A DNA stretch of 43,383 nt from CAYMWF01 sp964394085 [NCBI: uncultured Gemmatimonadota bacterium] (GTDB lineage Bacteria > GCA-2686955 > CAYMWF01). The DNA lies in NCBI GenBank assembly GCA_964394085.1, contig CAYMWF010000012.1, forward strand, positions 43,430 to 86,812, in the 5' to 3' direction. Positions 16,036 through 23,919 of the stretch are shown piece after piece. Numbering within the stretch: the first letter of the stretch is position 1; each line of letters starts with the position of its first letter. The notes beneath the pieces were generated by a model, which saw nothing but the letters and a program-made list of their open reading frames with translations, made no database searches and had not been told where the DNA came from. The translations under genes and the position numbers were made by a program.

Positions 16036-18148
16036 TCGAGAAAAAGAATTCCCTCTTACATCTAAGAAAAAAATCCTCTTTACAATTCTGACCTTTTTCC
16101 TTTTCTGGGTCTCTGCGGGCACAGCACTGTACATATACTCTCATCTAACTGAAGAAGACGGGACTGAAGACGAAAAAACTTTCGATTTCTCAGGCCTATA
16201 TATTGAAGATCCATATACCGTGTCACGCCTGAGACCTTCCGCGTCTATCGATGTTCCATGCGGAATATACTTTAACGACCACTGGCCGAACGAACCGGAT
16301 CCATATAAAAAAGGAGCCTCTATCCACGTGACGGTCAACCAGCGTGGGTGCCGGGGGTCGGATATACCTGTTCATGCGCCACCTTCTAAAGTCAGGATCC
16401 TCTGCCTTGGTGATTCAAACACTTACGGCTGGGATCTTGAGAATGGCCAGACGTATCCCGCCGTCCTAGAATCGATCCTCAACGCTTCAGTCGGTGAAAA
16501 ACTATTCGATGTCGTGAATGCCGGTTGCCCGGGATTCAACTCCAGGCAGGGGCTGATTCTCCTGGAACGGGAGCATCTGGCTTTGAATCCTGACCTGTTG
16601 ATTGTATCATTCGGCGACAATGACAGTGGGGACTGCAAATACAACGCTTATCTTCCATTCAGGTTTTTTCCCTTCTCAACCGCGATGAGACGCGACCCTA
16701 AATCCGGAAACTGGATGCCGGTTCCCAAGATTTTATTTACTGATTGGCTACAAAGAAGCCAGGCGTATCGGTCTCTGGAAGATCTGACCGGCGTGCTTAC
16801 AGAGCTGACCGGCTGGAACGAAGAAGTTTTTACACGTTCCTCCGATACGGGAGAATGCAAAACCGTTCCTCTCGAACAGTTCAGACAAAATCATATAGAA
16901 ATGGCGTATGCAGCCGCCGGAATCGCAGCAGGACCCGTTGTTCTTCTCCGCCTGACCGAACAGCACCATCAATATCGACAGATCCTGACAAATCTGGCCG
17001 ACGATCACAGATTCGATCTTTGTGACGCATACAGTTCCCTGTATGAAAACGCCGCCTATATCCGGAAGCTGAAACGGTATTCCTTCGATCGTACCAAATT
17101 CGAGGAAAAACTCACACGCAAAGGCGAAACAGAGGTTGCGAAACTCAGGAAGATGTCGTTTACCACCGATGGAGTTCACCTCAATCCTTCCGGTGCCAGA
17201 TTCACGGCTGAGATGCTATTCAAATCGAAATCGATAGAACGTCTTGCAATAAACAGGCTTAAACAGCCGTTTCTCAGCAGGTTTTTGAGCAGCAAAATAC
17301 GATTTCTAGAAAAAAACGGCGATTTCGATGGCGCAGGAGATGTCTGGAAGAGATGTCGAAGGTTCATATCAGTCAATCCGGAACAAAAAACCCGGTTTGC
17401 CGTTTCCCACCGGATGAAGATTATGGTTTCCGCCCCGCCCGGGAAACCTCCGAAAGCGGTTCCCTATTCTACACCTGGTGAATTCGATTTGATTTCTTTA
17501 AAGAAAATCGAAGAAGCGCTTAAAATCGAAGGTTCGAATCCGGAAAGGGCCGTGGAGTTATATGACGATGCTGCGACTAACGCCCTGGAGAAGGATGACA
17601 GTGCAACCGCACTTATCGCCTTGCACCGGCGTGGCAGGCTTCTTTCTGAGATAAGACATTTTCCTGAATCGTATGCGAACTTCACACGGTATACCGAATT
17701 AGCGATTCCACCGCCGGAAGTTCTGGCCGAGCAAGTGCTGGCGCTTTACGGAACGGAGCGCACCCTGGAAGCTTTGCTTCTTGCGGGGGAAATGCTCCTG
17801 TACAATCCCGAAATCATAAGTTCAAAAGTTACTTCGCGATATTTACCCTGGTTCACGGACGATGATTCAGTGTTTGATGTGCTGAGACATGGATCATTGA
17901 ACCCGTCATACCGTTTTACTTTTCCAGAAAATACGCTGTCGTTTTTAAACTCCGTGGAATATAAGCGTATTCTGCTTTTTGAAAACAGGAAGCTCCTGGG
18001 TCCGGCCGGAGCCCTTCACAAAGATATCCAGAGGTACGGTGGAGGGAGGTACAGTTGCGAGGGCACCGAAATCATATTCTCGACATCTGACAATACCAAT
18101 CCGAACCGGAACGGAAGGCAATACGAAGCGCTCGTGTTAGCAGAATAG
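16022..18148 (+). CDS. Membrane-anchored SGNH/GDSL hydrolase with C-terminal extension
   Basis: This is a 708-residue protein. The ATG at 16022, overlapping the amidase gene by 14 bases, is chosen over the frame opening at 15974. One N-terminal membrane helix (about 16-38) anchors an extracytoplasmic domain. The SGNH blocks are visible: GDSNTYGW (D131, S132), a later GDNDSGD segment with the Asn block, and DGVHLNPSGA with D383 and H386. Such domains are esterases or acyltransferases acting on lipids or glycans. The last 300 residues contain helical, TPR-like stretches (ALEKDDSATALIALHRRGRLL and following) and no known catalytic motif. Substrate unknown. Its link with the transaminase-amidase pair may be only co-transcription. 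Confidence 0.85.
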   Translation: MNLTDREKEFPLTSKKKILFTILTFFLFWVSAGTALYIYSHLTEEDGTEDEKTFDFSGLYIEDPYTVSRLRPSASIDVPCGIYFNDHWPNEPDPYKKGASIHVTVNQRGCRGSDIPVHAPPSKVRILCLGDSNTYGWDLENGQTYPAVLESILNASVGEKLFDVVNAGCPGFNSRQGLILLEREHLALNPDLLIVSFGDNDSGDCKYNAYLPFRFFPFSTAMRRDPKSGNWMPVPKILFTDWLQRSQAYRSLEDLTGVLTELTGWNEEVFTRSSDTGECKTVPLEQFRQNHIEMAYAAAGIAAGPVVLLRLTEQHHQYRQILTNLADDHRFDLCDAYSSLYENAAYIRKLKRYSFDRTKFEEKLTRKGETEVAKLRKMSFTTDGVHLNPSGARFTAEMLFKSKSIERLAINRLKQPFLSRFLSSKIRFLEKNGDFDGAGDVWKRCRRFISVNPEQKTRFAVSHRMKIMVSAPPGKPPKAVPYSTPGEFDLISLKKIEEALKIEGSNPERAVELYDDAATNALEKDDSATALIALHRRGRLLSEIRHFPESYANFTRYTELAIPPPEVLAEQVLALYGTERTLEALLLAGEMLLYNPEIISSKVTSRYLPWFTDDDSVFDVLRHGSLNPSYRFTFPENTLSFLNSVEYKRILLFENRKLLGPAGALHKDIQRYGGGRYSCEGTEIIFSTSDNTNPNRNGRQYEALVLAE

Positions 18149-18164
18149 GCAGGAAGCCATATTG

Positions 18165-18575
18165 TCAAACCTTGTTTACCGCCGAGATTTCGACCTTCCA
18201 GCCTGAATCCAGTTTCTCGAAATAGATGCGATCCACGAGGTTTGAGGCAATAAACAACCCGCGGCCCGATACCGCACGAAGGTTTTCCTCTTTAGTGGGA
18301 TCTTCCACGCTTTCAGGTTTAAAACCTTTCCCTTCGTCTATAACACTGAAAATGAAGTTATTGGCATCGACCGTAAGGGATACTTTTATTCTTTTATCAG
18401 GATCTCCTTTATTACCATGCACTACCGCATTGTTCACAATTTCGGAGACGGCGATCAGCAGATCATCCACACGATCCGTTCGGAAGCCGGCCTTTCTCAG
18501 AAAATCTCTGGCTTTTTCCACGGTTCGTCGAACAGAATCGTGAACGGAAGGATATTCTGCCTTATAACTGTCCAT
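18165..18575 (-). CDS. Anti-sigma-type serine kinase / HATPase (RsbW/SpoIIAB-like)
   Basis: This small GHKL ATPase of 136 residues starts at the ATG at 18575, one base behind the STAS gene stop. A longer form from 18605 would overlap that gene. The N box EIVNNAVVHGN, the G1 box DEGKGF and the G2 box GRGLFIASNLVD are clear. Such proteins bind a partner (often a sigma factor) and phosphorylate a STAS antagonist on serine. The adjacent gene encodes that STAS protein, so the two form a partner-switch module. No PP2C phosphatase or dedicated sigma factor is adjacent, so the output cannot be read here. It converges with the SGNH gene across only 16 bases. Confidence 0.9.
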   Translation of the reverse strand: MDSYKAEYPSVHDSVRRTVEKARDFLRKAGFRTDRVDDLLIAVSEIVNNAVVHGNKGDPDKRIKVSLTVDANNFIFSVIDEGKGFKPESVEDPTKEENLRAVSGRGLFIASNLVDRIYFEKLDSGWKVEISAVNKV

Positions 18576-18576
18576 A

Positions 18577-18918
18577 TTAATCAGCAAAACTTGAAACGGC
18601 GTCATCCTGGGACTTGTATGAATCGAAAATTGTGATAAGGCGCGTCATAATCAGAAGACTCTCGATTTTATCGGTGGGATTACAGATCTTCATCTCGCCA
18701 CCGGCATTTGTGATGGTTGTAAGCCCGCTTACCAAAATCCCGAGTCCGGAACTGTTCATCAGAGTGACTTTCGAAAGGTCGACAACTACATTCTTTCGTC
18801 CGAGCTCAAGATTCTTTCTAAGTTCATCCTTGAAGAGTTCCGCATCGGGACCTCCCATCACGTTCCCCTTCAATTCGAGAACCACAGCGTTATATCGCTC
18901 CTTGCTTGAAATCTTCAT
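18577..18918 (-). CDS. STAS-domain anti-sigma factor antagonist (SpoIIAA/RsbV-like)
   Basis: This is a single STAS domain of 113 residues. The ATG at 18918 has GGAGGA a few bases upstream. The frame opens earlier at 18948, without such a site. The phosphorylatable serine lies in MNSSGLGIL after the strand NVVVDLSKVTL, exactly as in SpoIIAA. The unphosphorylated form should bind the kinase encoded next and release the kinase's target. The two genes are one base apart in the order antagonist then kinase, which keeps their amounts matched. An mscS gene lies upstream on the same strand, separated by 156 bases with an inverted repeat. Confidence 0.92.
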   Translation of the reverse strand: MKISSKERYNAVVLELKGNVMGGPDAELFKDELRKNLELGRKNVVVDLSKVTLMNSSGLGILVSGLTTITNAGGEMKICNPTDKIESLLIMTRLITIFDSYKSQDDAVSSFAD

Positions 18919-19011
18919 CGCGTCCTCCAGGAATTGTTTGCATGCCACAGCTTCAATTCTATTAAATCAGTCCATGAAAATCCAATAGAAATGTTGTTTC
19001 TGTTATCGCCC

Positions 19012-19058
19012 GGGAGCGCCTGCCTGTCCTGATACAATTCAACTCGGGAAGCGCTCCC
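19012..19058. repeat. Inverted repeat between mscS and STAS genes
   Basis: GGGAGCGC (19012-19019) and its exact complement GCGCTCCC (19051-19058) are separated by 31 bases. No U-tract follows on the minus strand, so it is a poor intrinsic terminator. It could be an mRNA structure or a binding site ahead of the STAS-kinase pair. Function is not assigned. Confidence 0.4.
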
Positions 19059-19074
19059 ACAGGAATGCCGCCTT

Positions 19075-20277
19075 TTACACCCCTTCCCCGGCGGGTCGTT
19101 GCGGTTCACGCAGGAATTCCTTTGGCGGTCTATCCGGTGATTTCAGTTCAGGCAAAGGAGGGTTGACACCGGATGCGTCAAACGCTTCAGATCCTCCGAA
19201 ATAAACCGTCGTGGACGGAAATGCGAAGGACAATCCCAACCGTTCCACTGCGTCCATTATCGCAAGGTTTACCCTTTGCCTCACGGTCAGGTACTCCGCC
19301 CAAACCGTCGATGTCGAGAAATAGTAAATAAACAGATCGAGGGAAGACTGTCCGAAATCGGTGAAGTATACAAGTGAGTATTCCTGGTTCACACCTTCAT
19401 CGTCCCTGAGTATCTTTTTGATTTCTTCAACCAGTGCACTTACTTTTTCAGGAGGAGAATCGTATGTGACTCCTATGGTCATTTTCACCCGTCTTTTGGG
19501 CATGGCGGACCAGTTCTCGATGATTTCCGACGTGAGGAGTTTGTTGGGTACTGTAACGAGGGACTTCGACCAGGTTCGGATCCTTGTAGATCTCAGACCG
19601 ATAGATTCTACATCACCATCGACATTCCTGAACTGCACCCAGTCACCCACCTTGAAAGGCTTGTCGGTAAACATAACTATCGTTCCGAAAAAATTCGCAA
19701 TAGTGTCCTGCGCCGCAAGGGCGACCGCCAACCCTCCTATTCCGAGCCCCGCCAGAAGAGAGCTTACCGAATATCCGAGGTTCTGGATGATCAGGACGGC
19801 CCCGAACACCACCACCAGAATCCTCAACGCCTGGCGTGCCAGGGGTGCGAAGTGTTCGGCTAGGTCTTCGTCAGCCTTGCCGAAAACGTCTTTAAGAATT
19901 TCCGAAAGGAAATCTCCCAGCCTGTAAAAAAGCCAGGTGGCTATTACCGACAGGGCAATCCTGAATGTATTAAAAACAAAACCCCTGAGATCATATGGCT
20001 CTACGGGAAGACCGATTTGGAATATAGCTGTAATCAGCCCTGAAAGGAGGATGGCAGTGCTTACTGGCGGGAGCAGGGCATCGACCAGAAGATCATCGTA
20101 TTTGAAACTTGTGCGTTCAGCCCAGATGCGTAGTTTGCGACCGAGATATCGATCGAACATTTTTCTGAGAACAAGAGTCGCCAGGATTATGAGGAACGAG
20201 AGGAGTAAACGATATATTTCGACACCCATGGCACTTGTGTACAGTATATCGTAGATTCCGTTCACTTTGCCCTCCAT
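19075..20277 (-). CDS. MscS-family mechanosensitive channel
   Basis: This 400-residue small-conductance mechanosensitive channel protein of the inner membrane releases solutes on osmotic down-shock. Hydrophobic helices occupy about residues 20-190. The pore helix is the Gly/Ala-rich SLLAGLGIGGLAVALAAQDTIANFFG, followed by the beta domain signature FKVGDWVQF and the cytoplasmic vestibule region VTVPNKLLTSEIIENWS. The C-terminal 40 residues are Pro-rich and probably disordered. The ATG at 20277 has no Shine-Dalgarno. A GTG at 20265 with GGAGGG before it is an equally good start and would shorten the protein by four residues. Neighbouring genes do not suggest a special role beyond osmotic protection. 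Confidence 0.95.
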   Translation of the reverse strand: MEGKVNGIYDILYTSAMGVEIYRLLLSFLIILATLVLRKMFDRYLGRKLRIWAERTSFKYDDLLVDALLPPVSTAILLSGLITAIFQIGLPVEPYDLRGFVFNTFRIALSVIATWLFYRLGDFLSEILKDVFGKADEDLAEHFAPLARQALRILVVVFGAVLIIQNLGYSVSSLLAGLGIGGLAVALAAQDTIANFFGTIVMFTDKPFKVGDWVQFRNVDGDVESIGLRSTRIRTWSKSLVTVPNKLLTSEIIENWSAMPKRRVKMTIGVTYDSPPEKVSALVEEIKKILRDDEGVNQEYSLVYFTDFGQSSLDLFIYYFSTSTVWAEYLTVRQRVNLAIMDAVERLGLSFAFPSTTVYFGGSEAFDASGVNPPLPELKSPDRPPKEFLREPQRPAGEGV

Positions 20278-20452
20278 GGTGCCGAATATGATTATCTGTT
20301 CTATTCAGACGACGGGATAATCTATAACAAAACCGGGTCTGGATATCAAGGAAGGATGCAGAAATGGAACAGGAAGTAACCCCCAGGCGGCAACTGCAGT
20401 AGTGCGAGGTTGAGCCGGGATCAGTCTTATCCAGGCGGTTCCGCCAGACGAT

Positions 20453-21499
20453 TCAAGTAATGAATACTACTTTCCCGCAGGCTATCTCCTCACCATGCGC
20501 GATATTCATCCCTTCATGGAAGGAAGTCAGCGGCAAACGATGGGTGATGACGGGAGTCGGATCTACGAGCCCTTCATTAAGAAAGTGAGACATCTGGTAC
20601 CAGGTTTCGAACATCTTCCTGCCGTTTATGCCGATGATTCGCAGTCCCTTGAATATGATTTTTTCAGCCAAATCCACTTTAACCGGCCCGGGGGGGATTC
20701 CGAAGGCTGTGTACGTTCCCATGCGCTTTACCACTTCGAGCCCCTGGGTAACGGTATCCTGAATGCCGACCATATCCAGGACGACATCGACACCGTCGCC
20801 GCCCGTATTGTCCATAATCCACTCGACGGGATCACCCCTGGTGACATTAAACAACTCGGTCGTTCCCATCTTCTTCACAATATCGAGTCGCACCTTGTTA
20901 CGCCCGGTGCATAGAACCCTGGCAGCACCTACCGCATGGGCGATGCCATTGGCGAATGCAGCTATGGGCCCGTCTCCCAGAATCGCTACCGTCTTTCCTG
21001 AGACAGATGATTCCATTACCGTATACGTAGCATTGCCGAACGGCTCCTGAATAGAGGCGATCTCCCAGGACAGCCGCGGATCATTTTTCCAGCAGCAAAT
21101 CTCCGGAACTAAGACATATTCAGCGAAAGTGCCATCGACATCGACCCCGAGGATAACCAGGTTTTTACATAAATGCATGTCGCCGGTTCTGCACTGATAA
21201 CACCTGCCGCAAGGTATGTGGGTTTCTGCCGAAACCGGATCGCCGGGCTCAACAGCCTTTACCCCTTCACCCGTTTCGATGACTTCACCAGCGCACTCGT
21301 GCCCGAAAGTCATCGGCGGCCTGATGCGGTTGGAAGACCATTCATCCCACGAGTAGATATGGACATCCGTACCGCAAATCGAAGTCGCCCTGACCTTGAT
21401 CAGCACTTCGCCGGGACCCGGGCTGGGGATGGGTATTTCGCAGATTTCCGCACCGGGGCCGGATTCGATTTTCCTGACGGCCATCATCATATCGGCCAT
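20453..21499 (-). CDS. tdh: L-threonine 3-dehydrogenase
   Basis: This 348-residue zinc medium-chain dehydrogenase should oxidise L-threonine to 2-amino-3-ketobutyrate with NAD+. The family fingerprint is complete: catalytic zinc Cys42 in CGTDVHIYSWDEW (the HIYxWDxW phrase is characteristic of Tdh), H67-E68 in FGHECAGE, four structural-zinc cysteines C97, C100, C103 and C111, and a nucleotide-binding ILGDGPI segment. The start at 21499 has GGAGAG six bases upstream. The usual partner kbl (2-amino-3-ketobutyrate CoA ligase) is not in the window. The flanking genes are unrelated and no substrate-specific operator is recognised, so it seems to be a single-gene unit for threonine catabolism. Confidence 0.93.
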   Translation of the reverse strand: MADMMMAVRKIESGPGAEICEIPIPSPGPGEVLIKVRATSICGTDVHIYSWDEWSSNRIRPPMTFGHECAGEVIETGEGVKAVEPGDPVSAETHIPCGRCYQCRTGDMHLCKNLVILGVDVDGTFAEYVLVPEICCWKNDPRLSWEIASIQEPFGNATYTVMESSVSGKTVAILGDGPIAAFANGIAHAVGAARVLCTGRNKVRLDIVKKMGTTELFNVTRGDPVEWIMDNTGGDGVDVVLDMVGIQDTVTQGLEVVKRMGTYTAFGIPPGPVKVDLAEKIIFKGLRIIGINGRKMFETWYQMSHFLNEGLVDPTPVITHRLPLTSFHEGMNIAHGEEIACGKVVFIT

Positions 21500-21616
21500 A
21501 TTTTTTCTCTCCAGTCTTTACCGCCTTATTTTCGGATAACTCACCTCGGACAAAAAACAAAATTACTCCCCATCCCCACCGGATGTCAATCGCTTTGAAA
21601 ACTCTGGGGAGAATAA

Positions 21617-21647
21617 GCAACGTCCCGACGGCACGTCGGGACCTTGC
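21617..21647. terminator. Strong hairpin between protease gene and tdh
   Basis: GTCCCGACG (21622-21630) and its exact complement CGTCGGGAC (21634-21642) face each other across a three-base loop. One C-C mismatch further out, GCAA (21617-21620) pairs with TTGC (21644-21647). It lies 46 bases beyond the stop of the C39-like peptidase gene. There is no long T-tract on either side, so it may be an mRNA-stabilising hairpin or an inefficient terminator. Confidence 0.5.
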
Positions 21648-21692
21648 AATGAATGAAAATGGAACGTGCCGCGAAACACGCTCCGGACCTTC

Positions 21693-22937
21693 CTAGTGGA
21701 TCACCTCGAAAGTGAATCCGGCAGACATCAGGTAATCTTCGTCGGAGTAGAATTCACCGACCCTGAGTTCAAGATAATAGTCACCGGGAGGAGCCGTCCA
21801 CGGAATTTCCCGAAAGAAGAAATAATCTATCACATCACCCGCTTCGAGTCGAAGACAGGCAGGACCTACGAGAGGCCCATAGACAAGACCATTCGGGAGC
21901 ACCGCATTCATCCATGCATTGATCTCGACCGGTTCTTCGCCGGTATTCGAAATCTGGACATCCGATGCCATCATCTCACCGATCGTATAAACCTGGGGAT
22001 CAGGTCTTATCGGCCATATTCCGATAGCGATAAGCGGCCGGGATGGATCTATTTCCGTCGTGCATTTCCAGTTCGCCCAGGGAATGGCAACATTCTTCGG
22101 TGTCGAACCCCAGTTATCGTGAACCACAACCCAGTTCGCCGCAGGAGCCGGACCGCGACCGTCCGGGTCGTAATTCTGATAATATCCGACACCGGTCACC
22201 GCGTGACCTACATCCCCGTACCAGACTTCCTCCGGATCACTCGATGACGAAACCGAATCGCCCCAGTCGTAGAAGTAAACGCTGTCCTGGCTTGCGGTTC
22301 CGATTGTATCGGAGCAGAACAGGTACCCCGGATTCCAAAAATTGAAACATAGAACGGGCGGTCGGCCGGCGTTTATTTCTCCCATAAAGTGATTCCAGCT
22401 TCCACCGGGCGGGTTGAACAGACTTTTCACCTGCCATCTGTAGGCATTTTTTGTGCTGCCAGCAGGGAGGGCGGGTGCACCGGGGGGGGTATTGGCCGCA
22501 CCGTTCCATGATACGAAATCCAATATACCGGGAGCGATGTCCTGGGTGTAAGTGCCGAGGTGACCATCGTTTCCATTCCCCCGGTTTGCGGTGCCGCAAT
22601 TATTCGTGTCCATAAACCAGCCGATATATTCCGCAACCGTTTTAAGATTTACAATTCCCGCGTTTACATTCACCGCGTTGGCATGGTTTTTCACCCCGTC
22701 CCAGTACCCGGTTACATTAGCGGCTGATACCGGTGCGCAGAAGTTGCTGATATTTCCCAGTCCGATCGTATTCGTCGGGGGTTGATTCGTATCCGGTACA
22801 CCCGGGATGTAGGCCTGCTGAGAGAATGCCGCTCCGACGATAACTACTTGAAGAATAATCATCGAAATGAAAAGAAATGCCGTTCCTCTGAGTTTTTTCC
22901 CAGCATTGAGCCAGTGACTCTTCTCTTTGCTCAACAT
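21693..22937 (-). CDS. Secreted C39-like cysteine peptidase with C-terminal Ig-like module
   Basis: The gene starts at the ATG at 22937, which has AAGGAGG in front. The longer open frame to 23048 is not used. The 414-residue protein has an N-terminal signal (hydrophobic stretch FLFISMIILQVVIVGAAFS, cleavage near AFSQ). A C39/papain-like fold follows: C67 in FCAPVSAANVTGY, His in GDVGHAVTGVGYY and Asn/Asp in VVHDNWGS, in the order Cys-His-Asp/Asn. There is no ABC-transporter domain, so it is not a bacteriocin exporter. It should be an extracellular or periplasmic peptidase. The last 90 residues (ISNTGEEPVEINAWMNAVLPNG to the end) form a beta-rich module that also closes the M1 aminopeptidase at 36436-39207. 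Confidence 0.82.
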   Translation of the reverse strand: MLSKEKSHWLNAGKKLRGTAFLFISMIILQVVIVGAAFSQQAYIPGVPDTNQPPTNTIGLGNISNFCAPVSAANVTGYWDGVKNHANAVNVNAGIVNLKTVAEYIGWFMDTNNCGTANRGNGNDGHLGTYTQDIAPGILDFVSWNGAANTPPGAPALPAGSTKNAYRWQVKSLFNPPGGSWNHFMGEINAGRPPVLCFNFWNPGYLFCSDTIGTASQDSVYFYDWGDSVSSSSDPEEVWYGDVGHAVTGVGYYQNYDPDGRGPAPAANWVVVHDNWGSTPKNVAIPWANWKCTTEIDPSRPLIAIGIWPIRPDPQVYTIGEMMASDVQISNTGEEPVEINAWMNAVLPNGLVYGPLVGPACLRLEAGDVIDYFFFREIPWTAPPGDYYLELRVGEFYSDEDYLMSAGFTFEVIH

Positions 22938-23415
22938 ACTCCACCTCCTTACGTGAATTGACACCGTTCTCCCATATCTGCAGGAAGCATACCTGTTTCT
23001 CCACTGTAGTATGTTTTCTCGCAGTGACGGCGCAATCGCTTGTAACACATGCAGTTGGCAGAGATCGTTTCAGGCCGGGGATAAATCCCATAAAGATTCA
23101 AGATGACAGACTGTCACTCCAATGACAACAGGTAACCCCTGATAACCATATCAGGCACGGAAAACCAACAGGGTCGAAATGTCTCAACATAAATGACAGT
23201 GTCGCCTGGAGAGTGACATGTCGGCAATAATCTTACCGGGGACTGTTCAGGCTTGTCACTCCTCGAAAACACCCGATCATTGTATTCTTGAATTTTCTTG
23301 AATCGAACTGTACATCGAATTAACCTTCAGGGTTTACAATCCGCATTTATTTCAATGCGACTGGATACGGCAGTAAGTAAGTACAAATTCAAAGATGTAG
23401 AAGGAGAGTGTCGGT
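22938..23415. promoter_or_regulatory. Divergent intergenic region with TGACA/TGTCA motif cluster
   Basis: No gene is visible in these 478 bases between two divergent transcripts. The half-site TGACA or its complement TGTCA recurs: TGACAG-A-CTGTCA, a perfect inverted repeat (23104-23116); TGACA at 23123; TGACAGTGTC (23194-23203); GACATGTC, a palindrome (23215-23222); and TGTCACTCC at both 23112 and 23254. Such clustering within 155 bases suggests a binding region for a dimeric regulator controlling the peptidase gene, the ferritin-like gene, or both. No promoter boxes could be placed with confidence. Confidence 0.45.
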
Positions 23416-23919
23416 ATGACGGTTGAAGAAGCAATCAAGACGGCGATCGAATATGAAAAGAACGTATATGAGCTTTACCGGGAAAACGTTGACCGGATTG
23501 CAACTCCCACGGGAAAACGGGTTTTCGAAACACTGGCAAAAGAAGAACAGGGTCATCTCGACTATCTGGAGGCGTTGATGAAGCTTCGGGTTGAGACCGG
23601 ATCCCTGGACCTGGAAAAGCTGGATACTGCAATTCCAGCACCTGATAAAATCAGAAGCGGAGTTGGGAGGCTTGAAGATAAATCAGCTATCGAGCCGAGC
23701 GACACCGAGCTGATTCTCCTCCGAAAAGCACTCGAACTTGAAAGGGAGACCGGAAATTTTTACAAGCGGATGGTTGACGAGCTGGAAGACGAGGGCAAAG
23801 AAATTTTCGCACGATTCGTCGAGATAGAGGAAGGTCACCTCGCCATCGTTCAGGCCGAGCTGGATTATCTTTCCGGAACCGGGTTCTGGTTCGATATACA
23901 GGAGATACGTCTTGGGTAA
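23416..23919 (+). CDS. Ferritin-like di-iron protein (rubrerythrin-type)
   Basis: This 167-residue four-helix-bundle protein has two ferritin-like halves. The carboxylate/histidine ligands are recognisable: E in AIEYEKNVYELY, the E44-x2-H47 motif in AKEEQGHLDYLEAL, and the second set in LELERETGNFYKRM and EIEEGHLAIVQAELDYL. There is no C-terminal rubredoxin domain, so electrons must come from another protein. Relatives detoxify peroxide or store or oxidise iron. The start has GGAGAG at a workable distance. The next gene begins inside its last codons. A cluster of TGTCA motifs lies upstream, which could bind an oxidative-stress or metal-responsive regulator, but this is conjecture. Confidence 0.9.
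   Translation: MTVEEAIKTAIEYEKNVYELYRENVDRIATPTGKRVFETLAKEEQGHLDYLEALMKLRVETGSLDLEKLDTAIPAPDKIRSGVGRLEDKSAIEPSDTELILLRKALELERETGNFYKRMVDELEDEGKEIFARFVEIEEGHLAIVQAELDYLSGTGFWFDIQEIRLG

Noticed and set aside
21693-22937. C39 domain considered as part of a bacteriocin processing-export system
   Set aside because: No ABC or permease domain and no small double-glycine peptide gene nearby. The protein has a plain signal peptide.
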